Positions 15,420 through 23,371 of a stretch of DNA of 64,000 nucleotides are shown here, one piece after another. The translations under genes were made by a program, and so were the position numbers. The first letter of the stretch is position 1; each line of letters begins with the position of its first letter. The notes beneath the pieces are model-generated. The model was not told the DNA's origin. It did no database searches and saw only the letters and a program-made list of their open reading frames with translations. This stretch comes from CADEDH01 sp965216205 (lineage in GTDB: Bacteria; Actinomycetota; Acidimicrobiia; Acidimicrobiales; SZUA-35), in assembly GCA_965216205.1 (NCBI GenBank), contig OZ244139.1, positions 186,001 to 250,000 on the forward strand. Direction: 5' to 3'.

Positions 15420-16775
15420 GTGACCTGGCCGATCCCGACCGCCCGCCTCGCGCTCCTGGCCGTGCTCGGGGCGATCGCGGTGTTCGTGCTGCCCGACCTC
15501 GGCAGCTCGACGATCGCCGGCGTGGGGGTCGACAACCGCTTTCTCCTCGTCAACGCGGCCGTGGTGGTCGCCGCCCTGGTCGACGTGCTCCTCGCCCCCG
15601 CTCCCGGCTCCGTCGTGGTGGAGCGGGACCACCCACGAGCGGTCACGCTCGACCACCCGGCCCCGATCTCCTGGACCATCGCCGCCACGTCCGGGTTCCG
15701 ACCGTGGGGGGCGGCGGCCAGGGTCCGGGTCGCCGACCAGCTCGCCCCGTCGCTCCGGGCGCCGACGCGCCGGATCGACGTGACGGTGCCGGCCCGGGGG
15801 ACCGCCCGGGCGTCGGTGGAGGCGACGCCGAGCCGTCGGGGCCGGTTCGAGCCGGGTGAGCTGGTGGTGCGCACCTCGGGCCCCCTGGGCGTGATGCGCA
15901 AGCAGCACCGTCGGGAGCATCGCACCACGCTCAACGTGCTGCCCCCGTTCCGCTCGGCCAAGGAGGCCGAGCTGAGCCTCCGGCGGGCGAGGATCCTCGA
16001 GATCGGACTCCGGTCGGCCCGGGGTCGCGGTGGGGGCACGGAGTTCGACAGCCTCCGGGAGCTCACCCCCGACGACGAGACCCGGCGGATCGACTGGGCG
16101 GCCACCGCCCGCTCGAACCGACCGATCGTGCGGACCTACCGGGCTGAGCGGAATCAGACCGTGCTGTGCCTGCTCGACTCCGGCCGGACGATGGCGGCCC
16201 GGGTCGATGGTGTGCCCCGGATGGAGTACGCGCTCGACGGCGCGATGCTGCTGGCCGAGCTGGCGACCGGCCTGGGCGACCGCATGGGCCTCGTGGCCTT
16301 CGACCAGGAGGTCAACACCACGATCGAGCCGTCGAACCGACGATCGCAGCGGGCCAGGATCGGCGAGCGGCTGTTCGACCTGGAACCGGCGCTGGCCGAG
16401 TCGAACTACGAGAACGCGGTGACCCACGTACTCGCCCGTCACCGGCGGCGCAGCTTCCTCGTGCTGCTTACCGAGCTCGGACCGGAGGCGGTCGAGCAGA
16501 CCCTCCTCCCGTCGCTCCCGCTCCTCGTCCGCACCCACCTCGTGGTGGTGGCGGCGATCCGCGACGCCGACCTCGTCCACTGGACCACCAACACCCCGGC
16601 CGACGAGGACGGGGCGTTCCTCCGGTCGGCCGCCATCGCCAGCCTGGCCGCCCGCGACGCGGTGGCGGCCAAGCTCCGGGGGATGGGCGTGGTGGTCGTC
16701 GACGTCGAGCCCGCCGGGTTCGCCTCGGCCCTCGGCGACGCCTACCTCGAGGCCAAAGCCGTCGGCCGCCTGTGA
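15420..16775 (+). CDS. DUF58-domain protein (VWA-like partner of MoxR)
   Basis: A 451-residue protein with two N-terminal membrane helices (about 9-26 and 41-58), an extracytoplasmic beta-rich segment, and a cytoplasmic DUF58 domain. The signature is RGGGTEFDSLRELTPDDETR with RIDWAATARSNRPIVRTY (about 205-245), followed by CLLDSGRTM, the degenerate MIDAS-like start of a VWA fold. It is the presumed partner of the MoxR ATPase just upstream. The GTG at 15420 opens the frame directly before the membrane helix. It ends 15 bases from the convergent SpoIIM-like gene. Confidence 0.88.
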   Translation: MTWPIPTARLALLAVLGAIAVFVLPDLGSSTIAGVGVDNRFLLVNAAVVVAALVDVLLAPAPGSVVVERDHPRAVTLDHPAPISWTIAATSGFRPWGAAARVRVADQLAPSLRAPTRRIDVTVPARGTARASVEATPSRRGRFEPGELVVRTSGPLGVMRKQHRREHRTTLNVLPPFRSAKEAELSLRRARILEIGLRSARGRGGGTEFDSLRELTPDDETRRIDWAATARSNRPIVRTYRAERNQTVLCLLDSGRTMAARVDGVPRMEYALDGAMLLAELATGLGDRMGLVAFDQEVNTTIEPSNRRSQRARIGERLFDLEPALAESNYENAVTHVLARHRRRSFLVLLTELGPEAVEQTLLPSLPLLVRTHLVVVAAIRDADLVHWTTNTPADEDGAFLRSAAIASLAARDAVAAKLRGMGVVVVDVEPAGFASALGDAYLEAKAVGRL

Positions 16776-16790
16776 GCGTAGTGAGCGGCC

Positions 16791-17810
16791 CTAGACCGAC
16801 AGCACGGCCCGAGCGGTGTCGCCCTCGAGCTCCTCGCCGGCCAGTCCGGTGAGGCCGGCCGCTTCGGCGCGGCGGCCGAGGCTCACCACGTACACCACGA
16901 ACGCCAGTTCCACGGCCGCCCCGATACCCACCCTGGCCGCGGTCGGCAGCGAGCTCGGCGTCACGAAGCCCTCGATGATCCCGGCGGTGACGAAGGCCAG
17001 CATCAACCCGAGGATCACCACCACCGATCGGCGGGCCGCTTCGGTGAAGGCGTCGGGTCGGGACCGCTCCCCGGGTGCGACGAGCGCCCACCCGAGCGTC
17101 ATGCCCGCCGCCCCGGCGATGATCACCGCGGAGATCTCCAACAGGCCGTGAGGGAGGATCAGACCCCAGAAGCGGGGCTGCTGACCGGCCTCGATGAACA
17201 GGCCGAGGGCCACCCCGATGTTGGCCCCGTTGAACACGAGGATGAACACCGACCCGATCCCGAACAGCACCCCGGCGGCGAAGGCGAGAAACGACACCTG
17301 GATGTTGTTCACGAGCACTTCGGTGGCGAACTGACCGGCCGGCTCGCTGCTGTAGTACTCCTCGAACTCCTCGTTCACGTAGGCCGCCCGCTCGGCCTCC
17401 GGGGCGGCGTAGGCGAGGGCCTCCTCGTTGCTGGCCAGCCACAGGCCCACGATCGCGGCCGGGAGGAGCGTGGCGATGGCGGCGATCGCGATGAAGCGTC
17501 GGATGTGCCAGACGGCGGCCGGGAACGACACCACGAAGAACCGGCGGAGACCGGCCACCGGGCTCGCCGTGCGGCGGTAGATCGTGGCGTTGGCGTCGGC
17601 CACCAGCATGTTCAGCTCGGCGGTGAGCGACGGGTCGCTGTAGTGGTTGCGGGCGAAGCTGAGCTGGGTCGACACCTGCTGGTAGAGGGTGATCAGCTCG
17701 TCGACTTCGGCCGGCGACATCGACGACGGGCGGCTCCTGGCCGTGGCCGAGAGCGCCGCGAGCCGGTCCCAGGCGGGCCGGTTGCTGGCCAGAAAGCGGT
17801 CGAGATCCAC
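16791..17810 (-). CDS. SpoIIM-like (DUF95) integral membrane protein
   Basis: A 339-residue protein that starts VDLDRFLASNRPAWDRL, typical of actinobacterial SpoIIM-like proteins, and has about five membrane helices from residue 100 on. The conserved core is NNIQVSFLAFAAGVLFGIGS followed by VFNGANIGVALGLF and the HGLLEISAVIIAGAAG helix. In sporulating Firmicutes SpoIIM belongs to the DMP peptidoglycan machinery; in actinobacteria these homologues sit beside RDD and MoxR genes with unknown function. The GTG start is only 20 bases from the RDD start used here, with a shared symmetric -10 between them. Confidence 0.88.
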   Translation of the reverse strand: MDLDRFLASNRPAWDRLAALSATARSRPSSMSPAEVDELITLYQQVSTQLSFARNHYSDPSLTAELNMLVADANATIYRRTASPVAGLRRFFVVSFPAAVWHIRRFIAIAAIATLLPAAIVGLWLASNEEALAYAAPEAERAAYVNEEFEEYYSSEPAGQFATEVLVNNIQVSFLAFAAGVLFGIGSVFILVFNGANIGVALGLFIEAGQQPRFWGLILPHGLLEISAVIIAGAAGMTLGWALVAPGERSRPDAFTEAARRSVVVILGLMLAFVTAGIIEGFVTPSSLPTAARVGIGAAVELAFVVYVVSLGRRAEAAGLTGLAGEELEGDTARAVLSV

Positions 17811-17817
17811 CGATGGG

Positions 17818-17824
17818 TACGGTA
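17818..17824. promoter_or_regulatory. overlapping -10 elements for the SpoIIM-like and RDD genes
   Basis: The sequence TACGGTA reads as TACGGT on the plus strand (17818-17823), seven bases before ATG 17831, and TACCGT on the minus strand (17824-17819), eight bases before GTG 17810. Both fit TANNNT, so one near-symmetric hexamer could start transcription both ways and give essentially leaderless messages for both genes. Inference from spacing. Confidence 0.45.
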
Positions 17825-17830
17825 GTGGTG

Positions 17831-18766
17831 ATGGTGGCGACCTCGACGACAGCCCCCGCGTCGGACCGGGGCCCCACCGTGGCCGACACCTCGTCGGCGT
17901 CGTCGCTCCACCACCTCACGGTCGTCACCCCGGAAGCGGTCGTGCTCGACTTCCGGGCGGCGGGGCTCGGCTCCCGCACGCTGGCCAAGATGGTCGACCT
18001 CATGATCCAGTTCGTGGCACTACTGATCGCGGTGATCGCGGTGGCCACGGTGGCGTTGGCCAGCCCGTCGGTGGCGATCGTGCTGATCGTCGTCACGATC
18101 TTCCTGATCTTCTACGGCTATTCGGCCGTGCTCGAGACGGTGTGGAACGGCCACACGGTGGGGAAGCGGTTGTTCAACATCCGGGTCATCACGACCGAGG
18201 GCGGACCTGTCCGGTTCCGGCACGCCGCCATCCGCTCGATGATCGGCACGTTCGACTTCTTCTTCCCCGCCCCTGGGGGGCTCATCGCCGTTTCGTTCGC
18301 GCTGCTCACCAAGCGCAGCCAGCGGCTGGGTGACCTGGCGGCTGGCACGATCGTGATCCGGGATCGGAACGCCCATCAGCGGCCGGTTTTCTTCGCCCCG
18401 GCCCACGGGGCCGAGTCGGTCGCCGGGAACCTCGACACGAGCCTCCTCGACCCCGCCCACTACACGCTCATCCGCGAGGTCCTGCTACGCGGCCCCGACC
18501 TCATGCCCGAGGCCCGGTGGCGACTCACCGAGCAGCTCGCCGACCGGGTGGCGGCCCGAACCGGGAACCAGCGGCCCCCCGGGCTCGACGGCGAGCGGTT
18601 CCTCGTGTCGATCCTCCACGCCCACCAGGCCCGCTTCACCGTCGACCAGCCCCCACCGCCGACCTCCACGCCACCTGGCGCCGGTGCGCCGTGGCCTGGC
18701 TCCTCGTTCCCCGGGGCGGCCCCGCCGACCGGGCCGCCCGTCCCGGGACCGCCACCCCACCGCTGA
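17831..18766 (+). CDS. RDD-family membrane protein
   Basis: A 311-residue protein with the RDD domain (about 25-190): RAAGLGSRTLAKMVDLMIQF in the first helix, GHTVGKRLFNIRV in the loop and SQRLGDLAAGTIVI at the end. The C-terminal 120 residues are soluble and end in a Pro/Gly-rich tail. RDD proteins have been linked to ion transport or envelope functions in some bacteria, without a general role. ATG 17831 is preferred because the TACGGT hexamer ends seven bases before it; ATG 17813 would overlap that hexamer. It pairs divergently with the SpoIIM-like gene, an arrangement conserved in actinobacteria. Confidence 0.85.
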   Translation: MVATSTTAPASDRGPTVADTSSASSLHHLTVVTPEAVVLDFRAAGLGSRTLAKMVDLMIQFVALLIAVIAVATVALASPSVAIVLIVVTIFLIFYGYSAVLETVWNGHTVGKRLFNIRVITTEGGPVRFRHAAIRSMIGTFDFFFPAPGGLIAVSFALLTKRSQRLGDLAAGTIVIRDRNAHQRPVFFAPAHGAESVAGNLDTSLLDPAHYTLIREVLLRGPDLMPEARWRLTEQLADRVAARTGNQRPPGLDGERFLVSILHAHQARFTVDQPPPPTSTPPGAGAPWPGSSFPGAAPPTGPPVPGPPPHR

Positions 18767-18900
18767 CCGCCGGCATCAGCCACGCCAACCTCTGGCAGCG
18801 ATTTTGCACCGGGGTCGGGCGCGGGATCTGCCAGGGCTGGGGGTGCGAGGTGGCGACAGCGGCGGGATCTGTCACCGTGGCCACCGGTAGCCTGGAGGGC

Positions 18901-20082
18901 ATGGTCCACTACCTCGACAACGCAGCGACGACCGCGGTCCGGCCGGCTGCGGTCGAGGCGATGCTGCCGCTCTACACCGAGCACTACGGCAACCCGTCCG
19001 GGGCCCACCGCATGGCCCGCACCGCCAACCACGTCCTCGACGACGCCCGGGCCACCATGGCCGACGTGCTCGGGGCGGAGCCGGGGCAGATCGTGTTCAC
19101 GGCCGGCGGTACCGAGGCCGACAACCTCGCGATCCGCGGCGTCGTCGACGCCGCCGGCGGTGTCCCGCTGTGCTCGGCGGTCGAGCACCACGCCGTGCTC
19201 GACCCGGTGACACATCTCGGTGGTCGTACGGTCGCCGTCGGCACCGACGGTCGGCTCGACCTCGCCGCCCTCGAATCGGCGTTGACCGAGGTCCCGCAGA
19301 CCGACGGGGAGGGCGAGCCCGGGCGGCCGGTGGCGATCGTGTCGATCATGCTCGCCAACAACGAGACCGGCATCGTCCAACCGCTGGCGGAGGCGATCGA
19401 CGTGGTCCGCCGCCACGCCCCCGATGCGCTGGTCCACACCGACGCCGTCCAGGCGCTGTGCTGGCTCGACGTGGCCGAGCTGGCGGCCGACGCCGACCTC
19501 GTGTCGGTCAGCGCCCACAAGTTCGGCGGGCCGAAGGGCGTGGGGGCGCTCGTGGTGCGGGACCGGGCCCGGCTGGTGCCACTGTTCCTCGGCGGTGGCC
19601 AGGAGCGCGATCGGCGGGGCGGCACCCAGAACGTGGCCGGCATCGCCGGGATGGCGGTCGCCGCCCGGGAGACCGTCGACGAGCGCAACGCCGCGGTTCC
19701 ACGGGTCGCCGCCCTGCGTGACCGCCTGGCCGACGGCATCGTCGAAGCCCTCGACGGCGTCGTCGAATCGGGTAGCGCAGGAACGGGCGCCGCTGACCGT
19801 CGGCACAAGACCGCCAACATCTGCCACCTGTGCTTCGAGGGGATCGAGAGCGAGGCGCTCCTGTTCCTGCTGGAGAAGCAGGAGATCATGGCGTCGGCTG
19901 CGTCGTCGTGTGCCAGCGGCGCGATGGACCCGAGCCACGTGCTGACCGCGATGGGGTTCTCCCGGGAGCTGGCGTTCGGCTCGCTCCGGCTGTCGTTGGG
20001 GTACGGCACCACCGATGACGACGTCGACCTCGCCCTCCAGGCCGTGCCGGCCGCGGTCACGAGGCTTCGGGAGCGATCCTGA
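18901..20082 (+). CDS. cysteine desulfurase (NifS/IscS family)
   Basis: PLP enzyme that releases sulfur from cysteine as a persulfide for Fe-S cluster or tRNA thiolation. In 393 residues: YLDNAATTAVRP at the start, SAVEHHAVL (His stacking on PLP), NNETGIVQP, HTDAVQ, the PLP lysine in SVSAHKFGGPKG (K207), and the mobile-loop cysteine in ASSCASGAMDPSH (C337). The ATG is preceded by TGGAGGG, and TAGCCT lies at 18888-18893. It overlaps mnmA by TGATG, so the likely main role is sulfur supply for 2-thiouridine in tRNA, though Fe-S supply is also possible. The 134-base upstream gap holds only the promoter. Confidence 0.93.
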   Translation: MVHYLDNAATTAVRPAAVEAMLPLYTEHYGNPSGAHRMARTANHVLDDARATMADVLGAEPGQIVFTAGGTEADNLAIRGVVDAAGGVPLCSAVEHHAVLDPVTHLGGRTVAVGTDGRLDLAALESALTEVPQTDGEGEPGRPVAIVSIMLANNETGIVQPLAEAIDVVRRHAPDALVHTDAVQALCWLDVAELAADADLVSVSAHKFGGPKGVGALVVRDRARLVPLFLGGGQERDRRGGTQNVAGIAGMAVAARETVDERNAAVPRVAALRDRLADGIVEALDGVVESGSAGTGAADRRHKTANICHLCFEGIESEALLFLLEKQEIMASAASSCASGAMDPSHVLTAMGFSRELAFGSLRLSLGYGTTDDDVDLALQAVPAAVTRLRERS

Positions 20083-21107
20083 TGGCGAGCGTGCTGGTGG
20101 CGATGTCGGGCGGGGTCGACTCGTCGGTCGCGGCTGCGATCCTGGCCCAGCAGGGTCACGACGTCGTCGGCGTCACCCTGAAGCTGTGGGGCGGCGAGAG
20201 CGACTCCGGCTGCTGCTCGGTGTCGGACGTCGACGATGCCCGCCGGGTCGCCCAGCGGCTCGGGATCGACCATCACGTCTTCAACTTCGGCGACGAGTTC
20301 GACCGCTACGTCGTCGACCCGTACGTGGAAGCGCACGCCGCCGGCGAGACGCCGAACCCGTGCGTGGCCTGCAACCGCCACATCAAGTTCGACAAGCTGT
20401 TCCGCCGGGCCGACGCCCTCGGGTTCGACGCGGTCGCCACCGGTCATCACGCGAGGATCGTCGAGGTCGCGCCCGTACGCCGGATCGGTCGGGGGGCCGA
20501 CGGGGCCAAGGACCAGTCGTATGTGCTGCACATGCTCGACCAGGCGCAGCTCGCACGCCTGCTGCTCCCCGTCGGTGAGCTCACGAAGGACGAGGTCCGG
20601 GCCCTGGCCGCCGAGCTCGACCTGACAACGGCCGCCAAGCCCGACAGCCAGGACGTGTGCTTCATCCACTCCAAGGGCGGTCGTAGGGCCTTCCTCGGTG
20701 ACCGGATCCCGCTGGCCCCGGCCCGGCTCGTCGACACCGACGGGCTCGAGGTGGGGTCGGTCGAGTCGGTGGAGCTCGTCACCCTCGGACAGCGCCGCGG
20801 CCTCGACCTCGGCGGTAGCACCGAGCGTCGCTACGTGGTCGACGTCGACCGTCCCGGTGGCGTGGTCACCGTCGGGCCCCGGTCGGCGTTGCTCACCGAC
20901 CGGCAACCGGTCGACGGCCTGTCCTGGTCGGACGCTCCCGTCACGGGCCCGCTCGAGTTCCAGTGCTCGGCCCACGGCGCGGTGCGGTCCGGGCGGCTCG
21001 ACGGGTCGACGATCGAGTGGCGTGAACCGCAGCCTCGGGTGGCCCGGGGCCAGTCGATCGCCGTCTACGCCGACGATCTCGTCGTCGGCGGCGGCGTTGC
21101 GGCCTGA
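20082..21107 (+). CDS. mnmA: tRNA-specific 2-thiouridylase MnmA
   Basis: Adenylates and thiolates uridine 34 in the anticodon of Lys, Glu and Gln tRNAs. The 341-residue protein opens with the PP-loop MSGGVDSSVAAAI (8-20). The two catalytic cysteines are C97 in NPCVACNRHIKF and C193 in SQDVCFIHS. KDQSYVLHML and GQRRGL, followed by the C-terminal beta-barrel domains, complete the family pattern. Its start overlaps the cysteine desulfurase stop (TGATG), so donor and acceptor of the sulfur are coupled. Identification is secure. Confidence 0.95.
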   Translation: MASVLVAMSGGVDSSVAAAILAQQGHDVVGVTLKLWGGESDSGCCSVSDVDDARRVAQRLGIDHHVFNFGDEFDRYVVDPYVEAHAAGETPNPCVACNRHIKFDKLFRRADALGFDAVATGHHARIVEVAPVRRIGRGADGAKDQSYVLHMLDQAQLARLLLPVGELTKDEVRALAAELDLTTAAKPDSQDVCFIHSKGGRRAFLGDRIPLAPARLVDTDGLEVGSVESVELVTLGQRRGLDLGGSTERRYVVDVDRPGGVVTVGPRSALLTDRQPVDGLSWSDAPVTGPLEFQCSAHGAVRSGRLDGSTIEWREPQPRVARGQSIAVYADDLVVGGGVAA

Positions 21108-21155
21108 CACCGACCGTGTCGACGGCGATCGGGGTGCGATGACGAACGGGCGGCG

Positions 21156-22157
21156 ATGACGATCTGCACCACCGACGTCGCCGTCGGCGTCGACGCGCTC
21201 CGGCGGGGTGGCCTGGTGGCGTTCCCCACCGAGACCGTCTATGGGTTGGGGGCCGACGCGTCGAACGGCGAGGCGGTGCAGCGGATCTTCACCGCCAAGG
21301 GCCGCCCGGTCGGGCATCCGCTCATCGTCCACCTGGCCTCGTCGAGCGACGTCAGCGCGTGGTCGGTGCTCGATGCGGCAACGGCGGTCCAGGTCGACGC
21401 GCTCGCCGCCGCATTCTGGCCCGGCCCTCTCACGATCGTGGTCCCCCGCTCCGAGCTGGTGGCCCCGGAGACGGTCGGGGGGCGGCCAACGGTCGGGCTC
21501 CGAGTGCCCGATCACCCCGTCGCCCGGGAGCTGCTCGAGGCGTTCGGCGGTGGCGTGGCGGCGCCGTCGGCCAATCGGTTCGGCCACGTCAGTCCCACCA
21601 CGGCGGCCCATGTCGTCGACGATCTCGACGGTGCGGTCGACGTGGTGCTCGACGGGGGACCGACCCGGGTCGGGGTCGAGTCGACGATCGTCGAGCTCGC
21701 CGGCGGGCCGCCCGCTCTTCTGCGACCCGGGGCTGTCACCGCCGAGGAACTCCAGCGGGTGCTGGGGGCGGACGTCCCGTTGGTCGACGACATCGGGGGC
21801 GAGGCCCGAGCCTCGGGCATGCTCCGCTCGCACTACGCGCCGCGGGCGGCGGTGGAGGTCGTCGCCGCCGACGCACTGGCCGACACGCTGGCCGCCGCTA
21901 CCGCTGTCGGCCTAGGCGGCGGCGTAGGCGGTGGTGGCATCGTCGGCGTGGTCGCCCCCGATGATCGGCCCGTCGAGCACAGCCCCAGCTGGCTCCTGCC
22001 GACCGACGCCGCCGGCTACGCCGCTCGGCTCTATGGCGCCCTCCGCGATGCCGACCGGGCCGGCGTCGACCGACTCCTCGTCGTCCCGCCGACCTCCGGC
22101 CCGCTGCTCACCGCCGTCCTCGACCGCCTCACGAAGGCCGCCGCCCCCCGGTCCTGA
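21156..22157 (+). CDS. threonylcarbamoyl-AMP synthase (Sua5/YrdC/TsaC family, two-domain)
   Basis: Makes threonylcarbamoyl-AMP from threonine, bicarbonate and ATP for t6A37 in tRNAs that read ANN codons. The YrdC domain fills about 1-200: GGLVAFPTETVYGLGADA, KGRPVGHPL, FWPGPLT and APSANRFGHVSPT are visible. A shorter SUA5-type C-terminal domain follows (about 225-330, with SGMLRSHYAPRA at the linker), so this is the long Sua5 form. It lies 48 bases after mnmA on the same strand, completing a tRNA-modification run. The stop codon begins the repeat array described separately. Confidence 0.92.
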   Translation: MTICTTDVAVGVDALRRGGLVAFPTETVYGLGADASNGEAVQRIFTAKGRPVGHPLIVHLASSSDVSAWSVLDAATAVQVDALAAAFWPGPLTIVVPRSELVAPETVGGRPTVGLRVPDHPVARELLEAFGGGVAAPSANRFGHVSPTTAAHVVDDLDGAVDVVLDGGPTRVGVESTIVELAGGPPALLRPGAVTAEELQRVLGADVPLVDDIGGEARASGMLRSHYAPRAAVEVVAADALADTLAAATAVGLGGGVGGGGIVGVVAPDDRPVEHSPSWLLPTDAAGYAARLYGALRDADRAGVDRLLVVPPTSGPLLTAVLDRLTKAAAPRS

Positions 22158-22314
22158 CACCCGCGCCTGGCCGTTCTGGCGGATGTGACACCCGCGCGCT
22201 GTCGTTCTGGCGGATGTGACACCCGCGCCTGGCCGTTCTGGCGGATAGGGGTGCCGGAGTTGGGAGCTGGGTCCGCCAGAACGGGGGATCGTGGGAGCGG
22301 GATCCGCCGGAACG
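22155..22314. repeat. tandem 31-bp repeat array followed by inverted core copies
   Basis: Three head-to-tail 31-base units at 22155-22185, 22186-22216 and 22217-22247. Each reads TGACACCCGCGC, a short variable part, then CGTTCTGGCGGAT. Units 1 and 3 are almost identical, and unit 2 differs at a few bases. Two inverted copies of the core follow: TCCGCCAGAACG at 22272-22283 (exact reverse complement of CGTTCTGGCGGA) and TCCGCCGGAACG at 22303-22314 (one mismatch). The first unit begins with the stop codon of the Sua5-type gene. Unit 3 and the first inverted copy can form a 12-bp stem with a 26-base loop. No gene is seen here; it lies between convergent genes. Confidence 0.75.
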
Positions 22315-22340
22315 GTGTCGACCGACGGGACGGGGAGGCG

Positions 22341-23258
22341 TCAGGGGCTGGTGGTGTCGGCGACGCCGATGGCGATCGCCCGGATCCGGGCCTCGGTGAG
22401 CACGGCGCCCGGGAGGGTCGGGGTGAAGATGAGGCGGTCGGCCTCGGTGGCCACGACGTCGCGGCCCGACGGTGCCCGCAGTCCGAACGGAACCTGCTCG
22501 TTCAGCACCACCTCGAGCGACAGCCCACGAGCACCGCCGGTGAGGTCGACGGCGTCGTCGGCGGGCGGGATCGTCGCCGGGCCGAGCGACGCGATGGTCG
22601 TGCGTCGCAAAAGGATCGACTCCACGGGGATGACGTGATCGTGGATGACGAACCCGGCCGGCACGAACACCAACCACCGCCGCGACAACTGGTGGAGCAC
22701 CCGCCCCCCGAGCCACACGGCACCGGCGCCCAGCACCACGGCCACGGCCCCGAGCACGTAGCGCCCGGCGGCGAGCAGCCAGGGGCCAGTGACGAGACCG
22801 GCGAACACCACGAGCCAGGCGAGCTGCACCGGCCCGAGCAGCGAGTAGGCGGGTGGGCGGAGCATCATCCGCCGCTCGGACCCGTAGGCCGAGCCGTTGA
22901 CCTGGCGGTCACCGACGACCGGCAGGTAGATCACGCCGATCGCCAGCGCACCGGCGGCGAGCGCCACGACCAACTCGGGCGACCAGTCGGCTGTGGCCAG
23001 TCCCGTCGCCACCACGAGCCCGACGACTGTCGGCGCCGAGATCCGGATCACCGTGAGGCTGATGGCGCTCGGTGCCAGCAACGCCACGAACGCGACGAAC
23101 CATCCCGCCCACAGGAACACCTCGGCCAGCAGCGGTCCGGGCTCGTCGAAGCGATCGAGTGCAGGTCCGAGGCCGCGGCCGGCGACGAACGGCAACGTCA
23201 GCCACACCACCCGAGCTGGCCACAAGCCGAGCCGGTCGAGGAGCGTCGAGACAGCCAC
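22341..23258 (-). CDS. polytopic membrane protein, function unknown
   Basis: A 305-residue protein. Residues 1-195 contain six or seven hydrophobic segments (for example VFLWAGWFVAFVALLAPSA, LVVALAAGALAIGVIYLPVV and YVLGAVAVVLGAGAVWLGG). The last 110 residues form a soluble domain with HQLSRRWLVFVPAGFVIHD and VPFGLRAPSGRDVVATEADRL that resembles a PH-like domain. I do not recognise a named family. GTG 23258 is chosen as the start; GTG 23324 would extend it. It is divergent from ligA and convergent with the Sua5-type gene, so it is probably monocistronic. Confidence 0.7.
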   Translation of the reverse strand: MAVSTLLDRLGLWPARVVWLTLPFVAGRGLGPALDRFDEPGPLLAEVFLWAGWFVAFVALLAPSAISLTVIRISAPTVVGLVVATGLATADWSPELVVALAAGALAIGVIYLPVVGDRQVNGSAYGSERRMMLRPPAYSLLGPVQLAWLVVFAGLVTGPWLLAAGRYVLGAVAVVLGAGAVWLGGRVLHQLSRRWLVFVPAGFVIHDHVIPVESILLRRTTIASLGPATIPPADDAVDLTGGARGLSLEVVLNEQVPFGLRAPSGRDVVATEADRLIFTPTLPGAVLTEARIRAIAIGVADTTSP

Positions 23259-23371
23259 CGCTTCAAGTCTGGCCCGCCCACCGGCCCATCCCACCGGCGT
23301 CGACCCGTCGAACCTGCGAGCCACCCGGGGGACCGATCTTCGATGTCACCACCCCTGGCTACGATCGGGTC

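Noticed and set aside
18984..21833. A 949-residue open frame on the minus strand, antisense to the cysteine desulfurase, mnmA and Sua5-type genes
   Set aside because: It is an artefact of high third-position GC: the plus-strand genes carry full family motifs, and the antisense product is repetitive Arg/Gly/Pro-rich sequence without any recognisable domain.
22155..22247. Direct repeats considered as a CRISPR array
   Set aside because: The 31-base units are contiguous with no unique spacers, and no cas gene is in the window.
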